From: Triticum aestivum
Taxonomy: Eukaryota; Streptophyta; Magnoliopsida; Poales; Poaceae
Direction: 5' to 3'
NCBI RefSeq assembly: GCF_018294505.1
Contig: NC_057807.1
Location: forward strand, 273,029,369-273,093,368
DNA length: 64,000 nucleotides
The position numbers were made by a program, and so were the translations under genes. Numbering within the stretch: position 1 is the first letter of the stretch; the number at the start of each line of letters is the position of its first letter. A model generated the notes under the pieces. It was not told where the DNA came from. It was given only the letters and a program-made list of their open reading frames with translations, and did not search any database. Of the stretch, positions 1 through 11,479 are shown piece after piece.

Positions 1-350
1 TCCACACCATTGCCCAGTTGTACAATAGCATGTGCAATCTTCTCCGTTCAAGACTAAGTGCAACTGGTGAACTCTTTGCCAAACAAGAAGATATGACTAT
101 CAGGCATATATGCCCCATAAGTTAGCTATATAGTAATTCACTTGTAGTAGTGTGGATTATGGTCACATTTTGTCTAGGACTGCAGATACCTATGTCAATA
201 AAAATGGATATTCTGCATATTCTTCTGAATTTTTAGTAAGGGCTCCATGTATAAGGTATGCACTATGCAGTAGTTCTGACCTGAAGCACTGATCAATTCT
301 TCACATGCAGGAACGTGGAGAGATGGATCTGGTGGATTGTAGCCACAAGG
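1..350 (+). other. Exon-like segments of an unidentified gene
   Basis: Positions 3-122 read open on the plus strand as a protein-like stretch (HTIAQLYNSMCN... ending in TAG), and 311-349 is a short open segment bounded by a good acceptor (TGCAG) and donor (GTGAGT) encoding ERGEMDLVDCSHK. These could be the last exons of a gene that enters from the left. The two do not join cleanly through an obvious canonical donor, and the minus strand of 1-105 is also largely open, so strand and model are uncertain. No family recognised. Confidence 0.25.
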
Positions 351-550
351 TGAGTGGCTTGATCCTTAATTAATCCAGTTAAATTTCATGGATTATTGAT
401 TAGTTTTTTAGCAAGCAAATTTCTGTACATCTGATTGGAGGGGTACTACTGTAGTATGTGGAAGAAAGAGTATGTCTGCACCTGATGGTGATCTGCCAAA
501 GTTTTGTACTTTCTACGGTAAATTTGTTACATGATAATGATAATGATATA

Positions 551-617
551 CTGCATCCGTAAAGAAATATAAGAGCATTTAGAACACTAACGCTCTTATA
601 TTTCTTTACAGAGGGAG
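551..617. mobile_element. Stowaway-like MITE (67 bp)
   Basis: Nearly perfect inverted repeat. The left arm (CGTAAAGAAATATAAGAGC) pairs with the right arm (GCTCTTATATTTCTTTACAG), and TA dinucleotides flank both ends, as expected for Tc1/mariner-derived Stowaway MITEs. The same family recurs at 15228 and 24416. Confidence 0.85.
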
Positions 618-1880
618 TACATCCTATACTGAACAGGAGCAAGACAGAAAAGAATAAAAGATTCTCTCCAAATTAATTACGGATTGTTTCCTGTGATTTT
701 CAATTCCAAGTAATAAAGGATATAAGGTTACAATTCATCACCTGAAAAAACAGATCTTTCTAGTCATAGCTATGTCTTCTCCAAGTGACCATACCCTTAA
801 GCATTTGATGAAAGTGGATATATCATCAAGAGCCCTGCAAGCAAATTTATCTACAACAGGAAACACACAATGATGACATATCAGATATTCACCTTCACTA
901 TCTGAACTGTTTAATGTTTACTTCCGCTTCTAATGTTAGCTTATCTAGCAAATTTCTGTTATTCTGAACATCTAATTGACTTTCAAATAGTACAGGAGCG
1001 AGATATCCAGCTATAATTACAGTAGGGATCGATGCTAATTAAACCTCTTGACACACTCATTTGAAAGTCAAGTATATTTATGCAGCGACGCCTTATTACT
1101 CCTAAGAAGATATCATTACTTCTGCCCATAGGAAGAGATATTACACCATCAGTTGAATTTAGCTAAATCTGCAGTTTTCATTACAATGCCTGAACCTTAT
1201 TTATCTTGCTTCACAAAAAAGAGAGGATGAAGTACCCATCTTCCAGTCATCTGGCAAGCAACAGTCCAGTTCATATTGCATACCTTCTTAGCAAGCATTA
1301 TCGAGTGCCATTGTATCCTGAATAACACAATTTTTTTGAGGAACCGACAGGAGCGCTGCCTTTTCATTAAGAAGGGGGAAATATGTAGAGGTATCTTGAA
1401 TAGCACATCACACAGAGGCACACCTAATTGAAATTACATTTGTACATTAGTATATGGTAAACGCACAGAATGAATTAAAATTTAATTGCAAAGATAGGAT
1501 AATCCAGACACGAAGTAATGTCTAAGGACTACGATCAAATCAGAATTAATCCTGATGGTTAATACAGCGATGAGAATTCATTTCATAACATTAATATATT
1601 ATTGACTTGTGCAAATTGCAAAATAATCAATCAGTACACTAGCTAAGGAAAGCTGGAGCTGAGCCGTGAGAATCAATTAGAGAGATAAAATGTGAGAACA
1701 TGCAATGGTCATATCTTACTGGCTCCTACACATCTTCGCGGAGGCTGGTGAACTGGCTCGGAGGTGGCCGTATCTCACTGGCTCCTGCACATCTCCACGG
1801 CTCAGCTGAAGCGATCTATTATTAGCTCATTCCACAAGCAACAGAGAGAAGGAAGCAACAATTGATTTGCTCATACCAGT
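618..1880. other. AT-rich non-coding stretch with possible minus-strand exons
   Basis: Mostly AT-rich with no long open frame. Two short segments look exon-like on the minus strand. One is 1283-1316, with acceptor TATTCAG, donor GTATGC and an open reading IQWHSIMLAKK. The other is about 798-839, with acceptor TTGCAG, donor GTATGG and an open reading ALDDISTFIKCLR. Their phases do not connect directly. Two imperfect copies of a 28-bp segment lie at about 1710-1800. Confidence 0.2.
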
Positions 1881-1881
1881 G

Positions 1882-2330
1882 GAGGCATCGAACTGTGCCC
1901 AGATATTGTTGCGCACCCACGCCCGCTCCTTGTTGGCTTGTTGCGGGCCTCGGCGCCCGCCTCGCGCTGGGTCGCCCGTGAGTGCGCTGAGCTCGAGCGC
2001 CTCCTTGGGCACTTCGGCGAACGGATTCAAAGAAGGACGGGGAAGAGCAGGGGCGGGGAAGTCGCGCGCATCCGACGGAGCCTAACGCTAGGATGCTCGC
2101 GAGCATGCCGAGCTGGCCAGCTGGGGGACCTCCTCGGCCACTTGGGCGACCGGATTCGATGAAAACGCGGGGAAGAGAAGGGGTTGCGAACCTCTTGCTG
2201 GCGGTGGGGACGAAGGGGAGGGGTGGCCTGACGAGGTGGAGAGAGGGAGCTGGCGACCAAGGAAGAATGGGGAACGACGGGGAGAAATGTGAGGGGCGGT
2301 GGGAAGGTAGGTGACGGTGTGGCTAATTGA
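1882..2330 (-). other. GC-rich exon-like block, possible first exon of unknown gene
   Basis: A GC-rich island in AT-rich surroundings. On the minus strand about 2030-1883 is open (NPFAEVPKEALELSALTG at its N-terminal side, WVRNNIWAQFDASTG at the end) and meets a strong donor, GTATGAG, near 1882. A second related segment lies upstream at about 2110-2160: both share a core like GAATCCGNTCGCC followed by AAGTG, so the exon may be partly duplicated. Upstream of it (to 2330) is GC-rich sequence with no clear frame. It could be the 5' end of the minus-strand exon-like pieces at 1283-1316 and about 800-838. No family recognised. Confidence 0.25.
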
Positions 2331-3069
2331 AGGTAGGTGGCGATGCTAGATGCATTGATATGGGTCAGGAAAATTATCAAAAGTCCAATCGATCCAGCCC
2401 AACCGTCCGGCTGATTTTTTACCGGCTAATTACCGATTGCGTTCTTGAATCGGAAACCAAGCTAGCTGCTAGGTAGGCAAAGAATGAATCATATCCAAAA
2501 CTAAAGTATTTTTAAAGATGTAGTTAGATTTCGGTTGACTTAGACTAAGTTGAGTGATATTCCCCACACAATTTTTTTAGTGATATTAGCAAGCTTTTTT
2601 TTCTTCAAAAAATCACCTTTTTATTTAGATTTATTTTTTCTAAATTTTAATACATGAATATATTTGTCATTTTTTCAATCAAGACTCAATTCATTCTTTT
2701 TATCTCACTAAAAACAATCCAATATTTTTTATCCCTCTAAAAAATCAATTCTTATAATAAACATCTCCTTTGTACGTTAATATGAGACATTTTTGCAGTT
2801 TAGTTCACAAAGGGCGTAGTAAATAATGTTGTTTAGTTGTTGTTTTTTTAATACGTAAAAAATTATAATCTATTTATGTGATCGTGATTTTTTTTGAAAA
2901 CATGTATGTGGACCATATATTACACTATGTGATCGTGAATTTTTTGTGAAAACATGTTTGTGGATCGTATATTACATGCGCGCTCTCATTGTTGGGCATG
3001 AGACATATTTCAATGGCTCAATAAGAAAACTCATTAAAAAGTTAAGATTTAAAATAGATTTTTTTATAA

Positions 3070-3105
3070 ATTATGATGCGTGCGTTGCACGTGCATGCTT
3101 ACTAG
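3070..3105 (+). mobile_element. Helitron 3' terminus
   Basis: A short hairpin-forming segment (GCGTGCGTTGCACGTGC) is followed by TTACTAG and then T. This matches the Helitron rule of a hairpin about 10 nt before a CTRR end inserted before T, and nearly matches the end at 27134-27169. The matching 5' TC terminus was not found to the left. The AT-rich 2400-3069 is probably the element body. Confidence 0.5.
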
Positions 3106-4474
3106 TTTTATGCAAGTTAGAGTACCTGGGGTGGGGTGCTATTACCTCTAGTAGTAAATTGAGGGCACGCCGGTGCATAGCGACCTAGTCAGGCAGTACG
3201 TACGACGACAGCGCTGCCGATCTCATCTTGCAGCAGCAGCAGCACAGCACACGACGTGGGCGTGGGCCGTGGGGGCTCACGTACTCACTCGGGCGCGGTC
3301 CACGGGATGGTGATTTGATGGTGGAATTTAATTCAAATCCATCCAACCTCCCTACGGATCCAGGCAAGCTAGCCGCCACACCACACAACACACTCTCTCA
3401 TTAACCCTGCTGACCTTCACGCCTCGCTAACCACCGCTAGTGAATTGAGAGAGGAGGAGAGGAGAGGAAAGTAGAGGTTAGCTTAGCTAGAGATGGATGG
3501 AAATGGAGGGGTCACATGCGGACGCAGGGAGCGAGGGGAAGCGAAAAACGAGAGGAGATCCGCGAAGAAAGCGACGGGGATCGCGACCTGCTTTGGACGC
3601 GCCCGCTCTTTACAGGAAACTCAATTGCAAATGCGGATTCGACTCCCTCAGCTACCTTGACGCTGAAGCTTGGCTGCCTGTGAGCATGGCATCTGCCTCC
3701 AGCTGAAACCAGACAGCACGCACCAGCCAACGCCCGCCCCTATCGATCGTCCTCTGATTCTGGTCCCCCGATCGCCCCTAGCATGAACAAGACTAGTAGG
3801 TGGCATGCGTTGGGCNNNNNNNNNNNNNNNNNNNNNNNNNNNNNNNNNNNNNNNNNNNNNNNNNNNNNNNNNNNNNNNNNNNNNNNNNNNNNNNNNNNNN
3901 NNNNNNNNNNNNNNNNNNNNNNNNNNNNNNNNNNNNNNNNNNNNNNNNNNNNNNNNNNNNNNNNNNNNNNNNNNNNNNNNNNNNNNNNNNNNNNNNNNNN
4001 NNNNNNNNNNNNNNNNNNNNNNNNNNNNNNNNNNNNNNNNNNNNNNNNNNNNNNNNNNNNNNNNNNNNNNNNNNNNNNNNNNNNNNNNNNNNNNNNNNNN
4101 NNNNNNNNNNNNNNNNNNNNNNNNNNNNNNNNNNNNNNNNNNNNNNNNNNNNNNNNNNNNNNNNNNNNNNNNNNNNNNNNNNNNNNNNNNNNNNNNNNGT
4201 TTTGTTTGCAATATCAATCAGGGAAACTATTTTGTTAGCCTGCTTTTTGGGGATGGGCAATTCACGACCTAGTACCACAGTACTGGAGACCACAATGATG
4301 ATGGTTTTCTTACTAGTGCGAAAGAAAAATAAGATAAAGGTCACGTCCCGTGACTAAAGCCCTAATTTACTGCGTCAAACGTACTACAAAAATGTTGCTA
4401 CTACAATACAATAGTGTCTGCGCTTCTTCTTTTTTTAAACGGTGAAGTGTGTGCTTTTGACTAATCTGATGATT
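3106..4474. other. Intergenic, no recognised gene; includes assembly gap
   Basis: Positions 3106-3815 hold GC-richer DNA with no recognised protein, possibly a promoter or 5' region. 3816-4198 is a run of N (383 bp), and 4199-4474 is AT-rich. Any long reading frame through the N run is an artefact. Confidence 0.6.
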
Positions 4475-6172
4475 TTTTGGAAATATGCCTTAGAGGCAAT
4501 AATAAAAGAATTATTATTATATTTTCTTGTTCATGATAATTGTTTTTTATTCATGCTATAATTGTATTATCCGGAAATCGTAATACACGTGTGAATACTT
4601 AGACCACAACATGTCCCTAGTGAGCCTCTAGTTGACTAGCTCGTTGATCAACAGATAGTCATGGTTTCCTGACTATGGATATTGGATGTCATTGATAACG
4701 GGATCACATCATTAGGAGAATGATGTGATGGACAAGACCCAATCCTAAGCATAGCACAAGATCGTGTAGTTCGTTTGCTAGAGCTTTTCCAATCTCAAGT
4801 ATCTTTTCCTTACACCATGAGATCGTGTAACTCCCGGATACCGTAGGAGTGCTTTGGGTGTACCAAACGTCACAACGTAACTGGGTGACTATAAAGGTGC
4901 ACTACGGGTATCTCCGAAAGTGTCTGTTGGGTTGGCACGAATCGAGACTGTGATTTGTCACTCCGTATGACGGAGAGGTATCTCTGGGCCCACTCGGTAA
5001 TGCATCATCATAATGAGCTCAAAGTGACCAAGTGTCTGGTCACGGGATCATGCATTACGGTACGAGTAAAGTGACTTGCCGGTAACGAGATTGAACGAGG
5101 TATTGGGATACCGACGATTGTATCTCGGGCAAGTAACATACCGATTGATAAAGGTATACGGGGTTGCTTGAATCCTCGACATCGTGGTTCATCCGATGAG
5201 ATCATCGAGGAGCATGTGGGAGCCAACATGGGTATCCAGATCCCGCTGTTGGTTATTGACTGGAGAGCCGTCTCGGTCATGTCTACGTGTCTCTCGAACC
5301 CGTAGGGTCTACACACTTAAGGTTCGGTGACGCTAGGGTTGTAGAGATATTAGTATGCAGCAAACCGAAAGTTGTTCGGAGTCCCGGATGAGATCCCGGA
5401 CATCACGAGGAGTTCCGAAATAGTCCGGAGGTAAAGAATTATATATGGGAAGTCGAGTTTCGGCCATCGGGAAAGTTTCAGGGGTCACCGGTATTGTACC
5501 GGGACCACCGGAAGGGTCCCGGGGGTCCACCGGGTGGGGCCACCTATCCCGGAGGGGGCCATGAGCTGAAGTGGGAGGGGAACCAGCCCCTGGTGGGCTG
5601 GTGCGCCCCCTTGGGCCCCCCTGCGCCTAGGGTTGGGAACCCTAGGGAAGGGGGCGCCTCCACTTGCCTTGGGGGGCAAGGCACCCCCCTTGGCCGCCGC
5701 CCCCCAGGAGATCCCATCTCCTAGGGCCGGCACCCCCCCTGGGGTCCCTATATAAAGAGGGGGGAGGGCAGCCGTACCTTGCACTTGGCGCCTCCCTTTC
5801 CCCCTTGCTACACCTCTTCCTCCCACAGACGCTTGGCGAAGCCCTGCCGGGATCCCTGCTGCATCCACCACCACGTCGTCGTGCTACTGGATCTTCATCA
5901 ACCTCTCATCCCCCCTTGTTGGATCAAGAAGGAGGAGACGTCACGCTGACCGTACGTGTGTTGAACGCGGAGGTGTCGTCCGATCGGCGCTAGGATCTCC
6001 GGTGATTTGGATCACGACGAGTACGACTCCCTCAACCCCATTCTCTTGAACGCTTCCGCTCGATCTATAAGGGTATGTAGATGCACTCCTGTCTCTGGTT
6101 GCTAGATGAACTCATAGATTGATCTTGGTGAAACTGTAGAATTTTTTTTATTTTCTGCAACGTTCCCCAACA
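4475..6172 (+). repeat. Left LTR of Angela-like element 1
   Basis: About 1698 bp, starting TTTTGGAAATATGCC (canonical start TGTTGG mutated) and ending TTCCCCAACA. It aligns along its length with 11480-13153, with scattered substitutions and small indels. A TATA box (TATATAAAG) lies at 5749-5757 in the GC-rich 3' half, followed by the presumed transcription start and R region. Confidence 0.93.
5749..5757 (+). promoter_or_regulatory. LTR TATA box
   Basis: TATATAAAG is preceded by GC-rich U3 sequence. It is conserved at 12749-12757 in the partner LTR and, in reverse, at 59273-59281. Confidence 0.7.
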
Positions 6173-7466
6173 GTGGCATCATGAGCTAGGTCTATGCGTA
6201 GTTCTCTTTGCACGAGTAGAACACAAATCTGTTGTGGGCGTAGATGTTGTCAACTTTCTTGCCACTACTAGTCTTATTTTGCTTCAGCGGTATTGTGGGA
6301 TGAAGCGGCCCGGACCGACCTTACACGTACGCTTATGTGAGACAGGTTCCACCGACTGACATGCACTAGTTGCATAAGGTGGCTAGCGGGTGTCTGTCTC
6401 TCCCACTTTAGTTGGAGCGGATTCGATGAAAAGGGTCCTTATGAAGGGTAAATAGAAGTTGACAAATCACGTTGTGGCTTTTTCGTAGGTAAGAAAATGT
6501 TCTTGCTAGAACCCTATTGCAGCCACGTAAAAGATGCAACAACAATTAGAGGACGTCTAACTTGTTTTTGCAGCAATTGCTTTGTGATGTGATATGGTCA
6601 AAAGTTGTGATGAATGATGAATGATATATTGTGATGTATGAGATCATGTTCTTGTAATAGGAATCACGACTTGTATGTCGATGAGTATGACAACCGGCAG
6701 GAGCCATAGGAGTTGTCTTAATTATTGTATGACCTGCGTGTCAATGATTTAACGCCATATAATTACTTTACTTTATTGCTAAACCGTTAGCCATAGTAGT
6801 AGAAGTAATTATTGGCGAGCAACCCCATGGAGACACGATGATGGAAATCATGATGATGGAGATCATGGTGTCATGCCGGTGAGAAGATGATCATGGAGCC
6901 CCAAAGATGGAGATCAAAGGAGCTATATGATATTGACCATATCATGTCACTACTATTTTAATTGCATGTGATGTTTATTATGTTTATGCATCTTGTTTAC
7001 TTAGAACGATGGTAGTAAATAAGATGATCCCTCATAATAATTTCAAGAAAGTGTTCCCCCTAACTGTGCGCCGTTGCGACAGTTCGTTGTTTCGAAGCAC
7101 CACGTGATGATCGGGTGTGATAGATTCTAACTTCACATACAACGGGTGTAAGACGGATTTACACATGCAAAACACTTAGGTTAACTTGACGAGCCTAGCA
7201 TGCACAGACATGGCCTCGGAACACAGAGACCGAAAGGTCGAACATGAGTCGTATGGAAGATACGATCAACATGGAGATGTTCACCGATGATGACTAGTCC
7301 GTCTCACGTGATGATCGGACACGGCCTAGTCGACTCGGATCGTGTAACACTTAGATGACTAGAGGGATGTCTAATCTGAGTGGGAGTTCATTAAATAATT
7401 TGATTAGCTGAACTTAATTATCATGAACTTAGTCTAAAATCTTTGCAAAAATGTCTTGTAGATCAT
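6173..7466 (+). other. Untranslated leader of Angela-like element 1
   Basis: About 1.3 kb between the left LTR and the gag start, with no coding. It begins with the degenerate PBS. Confidence 0.6.
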
Positions 7467-8330
7467 ATGGCCAACGCTCATGTCAACATGAACTTCAATG
7501 CGTTCCTAGAGAAAACCAAGCTGAAAGATGATGACAGCAACTATACGGACTGGGTCCGGAACCTGAGGATCATCCTCATAGCTCTCAAGAAAGCATATGT
7601 CCTAGAAGGACCGCTAGGTGAAGCACCCATCCCAGAGAACCAAGACGTTATGAACGCTTGGCAGTCACGTGCTGATGATTACTCCCTCGTTCAGCGCGGC
7701 ATGCTTTACAGCTTAGAACCAGGGCTCCAAAAGCGTTTTGAGCAACACGGAGCATATGAGATGTTCGAGGAGCTGAAAATGGTTTTCCAAGCTCATGCCC
7801 GGGTCTAGAGATATGAAGTCTCCGACAAGTTCTATAGTTGTAAGATGGAGGAAAATAGTTCTGTCAGTGAGCACATATTCAAAATGTCTGGGTTACACAA
7901 CCGCCTATCCCAGCTGGACATTAACCTCCCGGACGAGGCGGCCATTGACAGAATCCTTCAGTCGCTCCCACCGAGCTATAAGAGCTTTGTGATGAACTAC
8001 AATATGCAGGGGGGTGGTGAAAACTATTCCTGAAGTATTTTCAATGTTGAAGTCAGCAGAGGTAGAAATCAAAAGGGAACATCAAGTGTTGATGGTCAAT
8101 AAAACCACTAAGTTCAAGAAAGGCAAGGGTAAGAAGAACTTCAAGAAGGACAGTAAGGATGTTGCCGCGCTTGGTAAGCCAGTTGCCGGGAAGAAGTCAA
8201 AGAATGGACCTAAGCCTGAGACTAAGTGCTTTTATTGCAAAGGGAAGGGTCACTGGAAGCGGAACTGCCCCAAATACTTAGTGGACAAGAAGGCCGGCAA
8301 CACTAAAGGTATATGTGATATACATGTAAT
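7467..8330 (+). pseudogene. gag of Angela-like element 1 (broken)
   Basis: Encodes the copia capsid precursor. The start MANAHVNMNFNAF at 7467 is chosen because the corresponding family gag begins there. A CCHC zinc knuckle (CFYCKGKGHWKRNC, C-X2-C-X4-H-X4-C) lies near 8228-8270 and would bind RNA. The frame is broken by a TAG at 7806-7808 (continuation RYEVSDKFYS in the same frame) and by a frameshift near 8015-8035, after which KTIPEVFSMLKSAEVE resumes. Non-functional by sequence. Confidence 0.9.
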
Positions 8331-11300
8331 TGATGTGTACCTTACCAGTGCTCGTAGTAGCTCCTGGGTATTTGATACCAGTGCCGTTGCTCATATTTGT
8401 AACTCAAAGCAGGAGCTGCAGAATAAGCGGAGACTGGCGAAGGACGAGGTGACGATGCGCGTCGGGAATGGTTCCAAGGTCGATGTGATCGTCGTCGGCA
8501 TGCTACCTCTACATTTACCTACATGATTAGTTTTAAACATCAATAATTGTTATTTAGTGCCAAGTTTGAGCATGAACATTGTATCTGGATCTTGTTTAAT
8601 ACGAGATGGCTACTCATTTAAATCCGAGAATAATGGTTGTTCTATTTATATGAGAGATATGTTTTATGGTCATGCCCCGATGATCAATGGTTTATTCTTA
8701 ATGAATATCGAACGTGATGTTACACATATTCATGGTGTGAATACCAAAAAATGTAAAGTTGATAACGATAGTCCCACATACTTGTGGCACTGCCGCCTTG
8801 GTCACATTGGTGTCAAGCGCATGAAGAAGCTCCATGCTGATGGACTTTTAGAGTCTCTTGATTATGAATCATTTGACACATGCGAACCATGCCTCATGGG
8901 CAAAATGACCAAGACTCCGTTCTCCGGAACAATGGAGCGAGCAACCAACTTATTGGAAATCATACATACTGATGTGTGCGGTCCAATGAGCGTTAAGGCT
9001 CGCGGAGGATATCGTTATGTTCTCACTCTCACTGATGACTTAAGTAGATATGGGTATGTCTACTTGATGAAACACAAGTCTGAGACATTTAAAAAGTTCA
9101 AGGAATTTCAGAATGAGGTAGAGAATCAACGTGACCGAAAGATAAAGTTCTTACGATCAGATCGTGGAGGAGAATATTTAAGTCACGAATTTGGTACGCA
9201 CTTAAGGAAATGTGGAATCGTTTCACAACTCACGCCGCCTGAAACACCTCGGCGTAATGGTGTGTCCGAACGTCGTAATCGCACTCTATTGGATATGGTG
9301 CGATCTATGATGTCTCTTACCGATTTACCGCTATCATTTTGGGGATACGCTCTAGAGACAGCCACATTCACTTTAAATAGGGCACCGTCTAAATCCGTTG
9401 AGACGACACCATATGAATTATGGTTTGGGAAGAAACCTAAGCTGTCGTTTCTAAAAGTTTGGGGATGCGATGCTTATGTCAAGAAACTTCAACCTGAAAA
9501 GCTCGAACCCAAGTCGGAAAAATGCGTCTTCATAGGATACCCTAGATAAACCATTGGGTATACCTTCTACCTTAGATCCGAAGGCAAGATCTTTGTTGCC
9601 AAGAACGGATCCTTTTTGGAAAAAGAGTTTCTCTCGAAAGGAGTAAGTGGGAGGAAAGTAGAACTCGATGAAGTACTACCTCTTGAACCGGAAAGTAGTA
9701 CAGCTCAGGAAAATGTTCCTGTGGTGCCTACACCGACTGGAGAGGAAATTAATGATGATGATCAAGGTACTTCGGATCAAGTTGCTACTGAACTTCGTAG
9801 GTCCACAAGGACACGTTCCACACCAGAGTGGTGTGGCAACCCTGTCCTGGAAATCATGTTGTTAGACAACGGTGAACCTTCGAACTATGAAGAAGCAATG
9901 GCGGGCCCAAATTCCAACAAATGGCTTGAAGCCATGCAATCCGAGATAGAATCCATGTATGAAACAAAGTATGGACTTTGACAGACTTGCCCAATGATCG
10001 GCAAGCAATAAAAAACAAATGGATCTTTAAGAAGAAGACGGACGCAGATGGTAATGTTACCATCTATAAAGCTCGACTTGTTGCTAAGGGTTATCGACAA
10101 GTTCAAGGGGTTGACTACGATGAGACTTTCTCTCCCGTAGCGAAGCTGAAGTCCGTCTGAATCATGTTAGCAATTGCCGCATACTATGATTATGAGATAT
10201 GGCAGATGGACGTCAAAACGGCATTCCTTAACGGCTATCTTAAGGAAGAGCTATATATGATGCAGCCGGAAGGTTTTGTCGATCCTAAGAATGCTAACAA
10301 AGTATGCAAGCTCTAGCGATCCATTTATGGGTTGGTGTAAGCATCTCGGAGTTGGAACATTCGCTTTGATGAGATGATCAAAGCGTTTGGGTTTATGCAG
10401 ACTTATGGAGAAGCATGCATTTACAAGAAAGTGAGTGGGAGCACTGTAGCATTTCTCATATTATATGTAGATGACATACTTTTGATGGGAAATGATATAG
10501 AACTTTTGGACAGCATTAAGGCCTACTTGAATAAGTGTTTTTCAATGAAGGACCTTGGAGAAGCTGCTTACATATTAGGCATCAAGATCTATAGGGATAG
10601 ATCGAGATGCCTCATAGGTCTTTCACAAAGCACATACCTTGATAAGATATTGAAGAAGTTCAATATGGACCAGTCCAAGAAAGGGTTTTTGCCTGTATTG
10701 CAAGGTGTGAGATTGAGCTCGGCTCAATGCCCGACCACGGCAGAAGATAAAGAAGAGATGAGTGTCATCCCCTATGCCTCAGCCATAGGATCTATTATGT
10801 ATGCCATGATGTGTACCAGACCTGATGTAAACCTTACCGTAAGTTTGGTAGGAAGGTACCAAAGTAATCCCAGCAAGGAACACTAGACAGCGGTCAAGAA
10901 TGTTCTGAAGTGCCTGAAAAGGAAAAAGGACATGTTTCTCATTTATGGAGGTGACGAAGAGCTCGTCGTAAAGGGTTACGTCGATGCTAGCTTTGACACA
11001 GATCTGGATGACTCTAAGTCACAAACCGGATACGTGTATATGTTGAATCGTGGAGCAGTAAGCTGGTGCAGTTGCAAGCAGAGCGTCGTGGCGGGATCTA
11101 CATGTGAAGTGGAGTACATGGCAGCCTCGGAGGCAGCGCATGAAGCAATATGGATGAAGGAGTTCATCACCGACCTAGGAGTCATACCCAATGCGTCGGG
11201 GCCGATCACTCTCTTCTGTGACAACACTGGAGCTATTGCCCTTGCCAAGGAGCCCAGGTTTCACAAGAAGACCAGGCACATCAAGCATCGTTTCAACTCC

Positions 11301-11447
11301 ATCCGTGAAAATGTTCAACATGGAGACATAGATATTTGCAAAGTACATACGGATCTGAATGTCGCAGATCCATTGACTAAACCTCTTCCGCGAGCAAAAC
11401 ATGATCAACACCAGAACTCTATGGGTGTTCGATTCATCATAATGTAA
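8331..11447 (+). pseudogene. pol (protease-integrase-RT-RNase H) of Angela-like element 1 (broken)
   Basis: In order: a protease region with WVFDTSAVAHIC (the usual D-[ST]-G catalytic triad reads DTS); a GAG-pre-integrase HHCC zinc finger around 8780-8900 (LWHCRLGHIGVKR...CEPCLMGK); an integrase core with HTDVCGPM and SDRGGEY; RT with YVDDILLMG near 10465; and RNase H with YVDASFDTD near 10980 and CDNTGAIALAKEP. Nonsense codons sit at 8524-8526, 9547-9549, 10158-10160, 10314-10316, 10338-10340 and 10884-10886, with a frameshift near 9965-9985. Several of these are point changes compared with the copy at 58855-64000. Confidence 0.92.
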
Positions 11448-11479
11448 CTAGATTATTGACTCTAGTGTAAGTGGGAGAC

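Noticed and set aside
3648..4357. Long open frames through the first gap
   Set aside because: They consist almost wholly of N and are artefacts of the assembly gap.
5485..5993. Pro/Gly-rich frames in the LTR
   Set aside because: These are GC-rich U3/R sequence of the Angela-like LTR and recur in every LTR copy (12505-12996, 59249-59686).
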